Source: an uncultured bacterium (GTDB lineage Bacteria > Actinomycetota > UBA4738 > HRBIN12). From it: a stretch of 9,799 nucleotides of DNA. Where the stretch lies: contig CALGFI010000258.1 in NCBI GenBank assembly GCA_937881155.1, positions 1-9,799 of the forward strand, read 5' to 3'. Shown here one piece after another: positions 5,022 to 9,799 of this stretch. Position numbers and translations under genes: made by a program. Numbering within the stretch: the first letter of the stretch is position 1; the number at the start of each line of letters is the position of its first letter. Under the pieces are notes generated by a model that was not told the DNA's origin, did no database searches, and saw only the letters and a program-made list of their open reading frames with translations.

Positions 5022-7067
5022 ATGACGCGGCCGGCGATGCGCAAGCTCGTGCTGCTCGTCTCTCTCCTGTTGCTCGGCGTCGTCTTGGACATGCCGGTCG
5101 TTGCCGCACAACAGACGACGTCGATCCGGCTGACGCTTCTGTCGCAGACGCCGTGGAACTCCTCGTACGAGGAGGACGGTCGGGAGCTCCTGGTCCGGTT
5201 CCGCGCCGAGAACTTCGGCGCCGAGTCGATCCCGGAGCTTTCGATCGGGGTGACGCTGTTCGGACGTCTGATCTCCAGGACGGAGTTGGAGGAGGCATTG
5301 ATCTCGGATCCGGCCCTCGCGCTCGACCTCGAGACGTACGCTCGCGAGGGGTCGATCGATCCGCGCGCAACCCGCGACTTCGAGGTCCCGTTCGCGCTCG
5401 ACGCGGGCGGCATCGATCCGGTCCAGTCGGGCGTCTACCCGTTGAAGATCGAACTCCGCAGCGGAACGACGTCCCTCGGTGCGATCCGGACGCCGGTCGT
5501 GTTCCTGGTTCGCCGGCCCGAGACACCGCTGCGGCTGTCGTGGACGTTCGTTCTGGATCATCCGATCGAGTTCGGACCGGACGGCGTGTTCACGTCGACG
5601 TCACTCGAGCAACGGCTCGCTCCCCGCGGAGCGCTCTCGTCACAGATCCGCGCGCTCCGGGCGCTGGCGACGAGGCCTCCACAACCCGTCGTGGACGTGG
5701 CCGTGTCGCCGATGCTGCTCCGACAGCTGGCGATGATGCGCGACGGATACAAGGTCATCGTCGCGGGCGAGATCCGACGCGTGGAAGCCGGCGATGACGG
5801 CGCTGGCAACGCCGGTGATGCGCTCGCGGACCTGCAAGAGATCGCCGCCGCGCCGAACGTGCGCCTGAGCGCCTTGCCGTTCTCGGCCCCCGAGCTCCCC
5901 TCACTCCTCGCGGGAGGACTCGGTCAAGACCTGACCGCGCAACTGGAGCGTGGACGAGACGTCGTGGCGACGCTTCTCGAGACGACACCCGTACCGGGCG
6001 TCCTTCGTCCGCCCGGCAGCGCCATCGACGACGCGACGATCCGTGAGCTCGCGGCGGCCGGCATCTCGACCGTCATCGTTGGGCCCGAGACCGTCGAAGC
6101 GGAGCCGCACCCGCAAGGCTTCGCAGGCCCGCCCACGGCGACGCTGGGCGACGACGGCGAGATCCACGCGGTCGTCCCCGATCCGGCCGTCGCCGCGTTG
6201 CTCGAGTCGTCCGAGGCGACGGGCGATCCCGTTCGAGACGCGCAGATCGTCGTCGGCGCGCTCGCGTCGATCTGGCAGGAGCAGCCCGGATTGCTCCGAG
6301 GCCTCGCGCTCGTCGTGCCTGAGGACGCGACCCTTCCGGGCCGCTTCTACGTTCCCTTCACTCGAGCAATCGCGAGTGCACCATGGCTCACGCCGATGCA
6401 CGTCGAGGAGTTGACGACGACGTTCGAGCCGGCGGAACCGTCGGTGCTCGCGCCGACGTCGCCGAGCCTGTTCGATTCCACGTACGTGAATGAGCTGCGG
6501 CAGTCCCGGCGCCGCATCTCAACGCTCCGGGATGTACTCATCGGCGACAGCGACGAGCCCGATCGCCTGGAGACCACGCTCCTGCTCGCGGAGTCCCGTC
6601 AGTTCCTCTCTGATCCCGCGAGCGGCCTCGCGTTCATCGCGGACGTTCGCGACGCGGTCTCCGCCGTGTTCCGTTCAGTAACGATCGACACCGCGGACAA
6701 CATCACGCTGACGTCGAGCACCGGGAGCGGGATCCCCGTGACCGTTCGCAACGGCGGGGAGACCGCCCTCCACGTGCGGCTGCAGCTCTCGTCGCCCTTT
6801 CTGCTCGGAACCCCGCCGGAGCATGATCTCGAGCTGCGCCCGAGGGAGGCGCAGACCATCACCTTCCGCGTCAACGCCAGATCGACGGGGCGTTTCGAGG
6901 CGACGCTCCGGGTGCTCGCGCCGCGCGGGCGTCACATCGGCGACCCCGTCAAGATCACGATCCGATCGACGGTGTACAACCGGATCGCGCTCTGGATCAC
7001 GATCGCCGCCGCTCTCGTGCTGTTGGGGTTGTGGGCGAGGAGGTTCATCCCACGCCGGACGTCGTGA
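5022..7067 (+). CDS. DUF6049-like exported, membrane-anchored protein
   Basis: A 681-residue envelope protein. Residues 1-29 form a signal peptide: basic MTRPAMRK, a long leucine/valine core, and probable cleavage after VAA (27-29). Residues 655-672 (starting IALWITIAAALVLLG) form a single C-terminal membrane span with a basic tail (RRFIPRR), so most of the protein should face outside. The order is an N-terminal beta-rich domain, a central alpha/beta region with PFSAPELPSLLAGG and LRPPGSAIDDATIRELAAAG that resembles a glycosidase or polysaccharide-deacetylase barrel, and a beta-sandwich domain before the span. No catalytic residues can be assigned. The position between NUDIX and murJ matches Rv3909, which is why I assign DUF6049; the function is unknown. 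The ATG at 5022 has GGAGA at 5006-5010; an ATG at 5037 (MRKL) is the alternative start. Confidence 0.82.
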   Translation: MTRPAMRKLVLLVSLLLLGVVLDMPVVAAQQTTSIRLTLLSQTPWNSSYEEDGRELLVRFRAENFGAESIPELSIGVTLFGRLISRTELEEALISDPALALDLETYAREGSIDPRATRDFEVPFALDAGGIDPVQSGVYPLKIELRSGTTSLGAIRTPVVFLVRRPETPLRLSWTFVLDHPIEFGPDGVFTSTSLEQRLAPRGALSSQIRALRALATRPPQPVVDVAVSPMLLRQLAMMRDGYKVIVAGEIRRVEAGDDGAGNAGDALADLQEIAAAPNVRLSALPFSAPELPSLLAGGLGQDLTAQLERGRDVVATLLETTPVPGVLRPPGSAIDDATIRELAAAGISTVIVGPETVEAEPHPQGFAGPPTATLGDDGEIHAVVPDPAVAALLESSEATGDPVRDAQIVVGALASIWQEQPGLLRGLALVVPEDATLPGRFYVPFTRAIASAPWLTPMHVEELTTTFEPAEPSVLAPTSPSLFDSTYVNELRQSRRRISTLRDVLIGDSDEPDRLETTLLLAESRQFLSDPASGLAFIADVRDAVSAVFRSVTIDTADNITLTSSTGSGIPVTVRNGGETALHVRLQLSSPFLLGTPPEHDLELRPREAQTITFRVNARSTGRFEATLRVLAPRGRHIGDPVKITIRSTVYNRIALWITIAAALVLLGLWARRFIPRRTS

Positions 7068-8704
7068 ACCCACAGCCGCCAGAGACGGACCCGCCGGCGG
7101 AGGAATCGGGGACCGCGTTCGTCCGCAACACCGCGGTCATGTCACTCGGCACGGCGCTCTCGCGCTTGACGGGGTTCCTTCGTCTCGCGGCGATGGCGTT
7201 TGCGATCGGGATCGCCGAGTCACGTCTTCCCGACGCGTACAACGTCGCGAACATCACGCCGAACATCGTGTACGAGCTCGTGCTCGGCGGGATCCTCACG
7301 TCCGTCGTCGTCCCCGTCGTCGTCGAGTGGTTGCAGGAGCGCGGACGGGACGAGGCGTGGGACGTCGTCCGGCGACTCCTGACGATCGCGTTCCTCGTCC
7401 TGTCGGGAGTGGCGCTCGTGGCGATCGCGCTCGCGCCGTGGATCGTCGACCTGTACACGTTCGGCGTGCGGCCGCTCGACGACCGTGCGATCGTCCGCGA
7501 ATACTCGACGTTCTTCCTTCGCTGGTTCATGCCCCAGGTCGTCTTCTACGGGATCGGGGCGATCGCGATCGGCCTGCTGCAGGCGCATCGGCGGTTCGCG
7601 GTGCCGATGTTCGCGCCGATCCTGAACAACCTCGTGGTGATCGCGACGTTCCTCGCGTTCGCCGCGATGGACGACCCGCCGGCAGGCTCCCACGAGCTCG
7701 CGACGACCGCCCAGAAGTTCGTGCTGGCGATCGGGACGACGGCCGGTGTCGCCGCGATGACGATCGCCCTGTGGCCGGCATTGCGGGCGGCGGGGTTCCG
7801 CTTCGTCCCGCGGCTGGGGTTCGCACACGCCGCCGTTCGGCGCATGTCGCATCTCGCGAAATGGATCCTGATCTACGTTGCCGCGAATCAGGCCGGACTG
7901 CTCGTCGTCATCGTGCTCGCCGACCGGGTCCAGGGCGGATACACCGCGTACGCGAGCGCCTTCATCCTGTTCCAACTCCCGCACGCGATCTTCGCCGTCT
8001 CGATCTTCACCGCGCTCCTGCCTGCGATGTCGGGGCGGTGGGCGGATCGGGACTCGGATGGATTCCGACGTCTGCTGGCGCAGGGAATCCGCGGGACGGC
8101 GGCGATCGTGATCCCCGCTGCGCTCGGCTACCTCGTCCTCGCCAGGCCGATCGTGCGCTTGCTGCTCGAACACGGTGTGGCGGGTCCGCGGAGCGGCGAG
8201 CTCGTCTCGGACGTCCTCGTGGCGTTCTCCGTCGGATTGTTCCCGTTCTCGGTGTTCCAGCTGCTGCTCCGCGGCTACTACGCGATGCAGGACACGCGAA
8301 CGCCGGCCGTGGTGAATCTCGTGGCGGTCGCGATCAACGTCGCCGTGGACCTGTTCCTGTTTTTCGTGCTCGATCTCGGCGTGCCGGGGCTCGCGCTCGG
8401 CCACGCCGCGTCGTACGTGTTCGGTGGGACGGTACTCACGGTCCTGATCGGGCAGCGGCTCGGCGGGTTGGGCGGAGGACGCGTCCTCGAGAGCATCGGC
8501 CGCAGCGCGCTCGTGGGCGTCGCGACCGCCGGCGTCGCATGGGTCGTCGCGTGGGCCCTGGGCGAAGCGATCGGGGCGCAGTCTCTGCAGGTGTTCACCG
8601 CGGTCGCGGCCGGACTCGTCGTGTTCCTCGTGGGTTCGAGCGCGCTCGGCATCGAGGAGGTGGACGCGGTCAGGAGGCAGCTCGTCGGACGGTGGAGACG
8701 ATGA
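7064..8704 (+). CDS. murJ: Lipid II flippase MurJ (MviN)
   Basis: A 546-residue inner-membrane protein of the MOP superfamily that flips lipid II outward for peptidoglycan polymerisation. The N-terminal family signature SLGTALSRLTGFLR is at residues 27-40, with the conserved arginines R34 and R40. Also seen are DAYNVANITPN, LPHAIFAVSIFTALLPAMS and YYAMQDTRTP (DTRTP at 410-414), all MurJ-like, within about fourteen hydrophobic segments. It ends at EEVDAVRRQLVGRWRR with no cytoplasmic domain, unlike mycobacterial MurJ, which is fused to a pseudokinase. I prefer the GTG at 7064 because it overlaps the upstream stop as GTGA, the same arrangement as at 4244. A GTG at 7031 would add 11 residues and overlap the previous gene by 37 bp. 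Neither has a clearly placed ribosome-binding site. Confidence 0.95.
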   Translation: MNPQPPETDPPAEESGTAFVRNTAVMSLGTALSRLTGFLRLAAMAFAIGIAESRLPDAYNVANITPNIVYELVLGGILTSVVVPVVVEWLQERGRDEAWDVVRRLLTIAFLVLSGVALVAIALAPWIVDLYTFGVRPLDDRAIVREYSTFFLRWFMPQVVFYGIGAIAIGLLQAHRRFAVPMFAPILNNLVVIATFLAFAAMDDPPAGSHELATTAQKFVLAIGTTAGVAAMTIALWPALRAAGFRFVPRLGFAHAAVRRMSHLAKWILIYVAANQAGLLVVIVLADRVQGGYTAYASAFILFQLPHAIFAVSIFTALLPAMSGRWADRDSDGFRRLLAQGIRGTAAIVIPAALGYLVLARPIVRLLLEHGVAGPRSGELVSDVLVAFSVGLFPFSVFQLLLRGYYAMQDTRTPAVVNLVAVAINVAVDLFLFFVLDLGVPGLALGHAASYVFGGTVLTVLIGQRLGGLGGGRVLESIGRSALVGVATAGVAWVVAWALGEAIGAQSLQVFTAVAAGLVVFLVGSSALGIEEVDAVRRQLVGRWRR

Positions 8705-9102
8705 CCGCGAACTGCGGTTCGCGTCTCGGCGACGACGGCGGGCTCGTCGGCAAGCTGCTCATCATCTGGCTGGTTGCGTCGGCCGTGCTTTTCGTGGCGC
8801 TGTGGGACGGCGGATCGATCGGCATCGCGTACCTTCGCAACGCGAACCTCGCGCAGGATGCGGCGCGGGCGGGCGTAGAACGATTCGAGGAGACCGGCCA
8901 ACGAAGTCGGGCCGAACGAACTGCCATCGCGACGGTCGCTGCAGCCGACGGCGATGCCCGTGTCGAATATGTCACGGTCTCCCGTCGGGGCAAGATCACG
9001 GTGGTCGTCACCACGGACGCGGGAACGCTCGTCGCCGGGCGGATCGGATTCCTCGACGACCTGACGGCTGTCACATCGACGGCGACGGCGTCCCCGGGCT
9101 GA
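8701..9102 (+). CDS. TadE-like single-span membrane protein
   Basis: A 133-residue protein of no firm family. After DDGG at 11-14 comes one membrane span at about residues 18-35 (begins KLLIIWLVASAVLFVALW). Then comes an amphipathic alanine-rich helix with DAARAGVERF, and a beta-rich tail (VEYVTVSRRGKITVVVTT) ending near TATASPG. This layout, a short N-terminus, a span, a helix with a DAAR-like motif and a small beta domain, is typical of TadE/TadG-type pseudopilins. The likeness is structural and I saw no prepilin cleavage motif that settles it. The start is well supported: ATGA overlap with the murJ stop (8701-8704) and GGAG at 8694-8697 at good spacing. No other pilus genes are present, so a pilus role is doubtful; an envelope partner of MurJ or of the pseudokinase is an inference. 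Confidence 0.75.
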   Translation: MTANCGSRLGDDGGLVGKLLIIWLVASAVLFVALWDGGSIGIAYLRNANLAQDAARAGVERFEETGQRSRAERTAIATVAAADGDARVEYVTVSRRGKITVVVTTDAGTLVAGRIGFLDDLTAVTSTATASPG

Positions 9103-9112
9103 CGACCTGCGC

Positions 9113-9140
9113 TGCGCGCGCCGCTCCGAGCTCGCGCGCA
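9113..9140 (+). terminator. GC-rich hairpin after the TadE-like gene
   Basis: TGCGCGCG (9113-9120) and CGCGCGCA (9133-9140) form a perfect 8-bp stem around a 12-nt loop, starting 11 nt after the TadE-like stop. There is no T tract behind it, so it is at best the U-poor type of terminator, or an mRNA-stabilising hairpin. Its place between the operon end and a separate promoter-like box at 9167 supports a transcript boundary here. Confidence 0.4.
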
Positions 9141-9166
9141 TCTGCAGTTGGGAACGCGGCCGGGCA

Positions 9167-9172
9167 TACACT
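9167..9172 (+). promoter_or_regulatory. Candidate -10 box for leaderless pseudokinase mRNA
   Basis: TACACT matches TANNNT and ends exactly 6 nt before the GTG at 9179, placing +1 on the start codon. A TTGGGA at 9148-9153 is only 13 nt upstream, too close for a standard -35. The intervening CAGGGC is a poor Shine-Dalgarno at this distance. The box helps choose 9179 as the start. Confidence 0.5.
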
Positions 9173-9178
9173 CAGGGC

Positions 9179-9799
9179 GTGCAGACGCAGCACGGCGCGA
9201 CCGTCATCGCCGATCGATACATCCTCGAGGAGGAGCTCGTCCGCTGCGCGGCGGGGACGACGGTGCGGGCTCGGGATCGACTGCTCGGTCGCGACGTCGC
9301 GGTGACGCTGATCCATCCGGCTCTCGGCGACGACGACACGTTCGCCGCGTGCCTGTTCGAGGAGAGAAAGCGCGTCGCGAAGGTCTCGGGTCGTGGCATC
9401 GCGCGACTGCTCGATACCGGAGAGGAGGACGGGATCCTGTTCCTCGTCCGCGAGCACGTCGATGGCGAGACCGCGAGGGAAGTGCTGCGTCGCGACGGTC
9501 CGCTCGACACCGACGTCGCGGTTGGTGTCGGGGTGGCCGTTCTGGACGCGCTGGCCCTTGCCCACGACAGCGGTGTGCTGCATCTGGGCATCGGGGTCGA
9601 CGACGTCGTCGTCAAGGCCGACGGAACCGCGTCGGTCACCGGGCTCGGCATCCCTTCGGCCGTCGTCGAGGGGAAGCCCCGAGAGTCCACCCGGTTCATC
9701 GGCGACCGACTGGCACCCGAGGTCGCGGCGAGGGCGTCGCCGGAGATCGACGATCCCGAGATCGACGCGCGCGCCGACGTGTTCGCCGTAGGGGCGCTC
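9179..9799 (+). CDS. Serine/threonine protein kinase-like protein, predicted pseudokinase (3' end outside window)
   Basis: The first 207 residues of a protein kinase fold, truncated by the window end. The bacterial Ser/Thr kinase outline is clear: DRYILEEEL (12-20), RDVAVTLIHP (38-47), LAHDSGVLHLGIGVDDVVV (127-145), VTGLGIP (153-159), LAPE (178-181) and ADVFAVG (199-205). Key residues are missing. The glycine loop is degraded (ELVRCAAG), the VAVK lysine is T43, HRD is HLG (135-137), the DIKPEN lysine and asparagine are G139 and D142, and DFG is GLG (155-157). It should therefore lack normal phosphotransfer. Residues kept are structural: APE and the subdomain IX aspartate (D200). In mycobacteria a pseudokinase domain is fused to MurJ, is phosphorylated and binds FhaA; this is likely the unfused counterpart. 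The C-terminal part, with any membrane span or extracytoplasmic domain, is not visible. Confidence 0.85.
   Translation, partial: MQTQHGATVIADRYILEEELVRCAAGTTVRARDRLLGRDVAVTLIHPALGDDDTFAACLFEERKRVAKVSGRGIARLLDTGEEDGILFLVREHVDGETAREVLRRDGPLDTDVAVGVGVAVLDALALAHDSGVLHLGIGVDDVVVKADGTASVTGLGIPSAVVEGKPRESTRFIGDRLAPEVAARASPEIDDPEIDARADVFAVGAL

Noticed and set aside
4307..5413. 368-codon minus-strand frame opposite the TSUP and DUF6049 genes
   Set aside because: Low-complexity charged composition, no domain, and antisense to two strong genes.
7220..8404. 394-codon minus-strand frame opposite murJ
   Set aside because: R/D/E/H-rich composition with no motif, lying antisense to an unmistakable MurJ; typical antisense openness in high-GC coding DNA.
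6823..8700. Long open plus-strand frame (over 620 codons) across DUF6049 and murJ, upstream of the TadE-like gene
   Set aside because: It is an arginine/glycine-rich shadow of two well-supported genes in another frame. Only the part from the ATG at 8701 has a plausible protein character and a ribosome-binding site.
9071..9583. 170-codon minus-strand frame across the 9103-9178 gap
   Set aside because: No motif, and it runs antisense to the pseudokinase, whose frame has clear kinase-fold motifs.
9179..9799. Active Ser/Thr kinase (PknB-type) assignment
   Set aside because: The overall match is to that family, but the lysine, HRD aspartate and DFG aspartate are all replaced, so an active kinase call is not supported.

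Overview
The window is ordinary chromosomal DNA from a high-GC Gram-positive lineage, most likely an uncultivated Actinomycetota. The evidence is strong G/C preference at third codon positions, frequent GTG starts, GTGA/ATGA start-stop overlaps, and above all the gene order. CCA-adding enzyme (minus strand), NUDIX hydrolase, a DUF6049-type exported protein, MurJ and a kinase-fold protein form a recognisable actinobacterial block. In Mycobacterium tuberculosis the matching order is pcnA (Rv3907c), mutT4 (Rv3908), Rv3909, and Rv3910 (MurJ fused to a pseudokinase), close to sigM, trxAB and parAB. No tRNA, rRNA, CRISPR array, insertion sequence or prophage was found, and no gap between genes exceeds about 80 bases.

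Layout. (1) Positions 1-1162: end of an ABC permease, then a ModC-like ATPase with a C-terminal TOBE domain. (2) 1163-1243: short convergent gap with weak hairpins. (3) 1244-2650, minus strand: CCA tRNA nucleotidyltransferase with an HD domain. (4) 2651-2707: a compact divergent promoter region serving cca and a 124-residue HExxH membrane protein (2708-3082). (5) 3105-3779, minus strand: a DedA-family membrane protein. (6) 3822-8704, plus strand: tightly packed NUDIX hydrolase, TauE/SafE-type transporter, DUF6049-like envelope protein and MurJ. (7) 8701-9102: a small TadE-like single-span protein overlapping the murJ stop. (8) 9179 to the window end: the N-terminal 207 residues of a protein kinase-like domain that has lost every canonical catalytic residue.

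How it works together. The right half is a cell-envelope cluster: MurJ flips lipid II, the DUF6049 protein is exported and membrane-anchored, and DedA proteins are candidates for recycling the undecaprenyl carrier. The pseudokinase is the likely regulatory partner. In mycobacteria the pseudokinase is the cytoplasmic tail of MurJ itself and, once phosphorylated, recruits the FHA protein FhaA to restrain peptidoglycan synthesis. Here the two are separate genes divided by a TadE-like gene, which is the most interesting point in the window. A second theme is transcription: four start codons (2650-, 2708+, 3779-, 9179+) lie 6-8 nt after a TANNNT hexamer, as expected for leaderless mRNAs.
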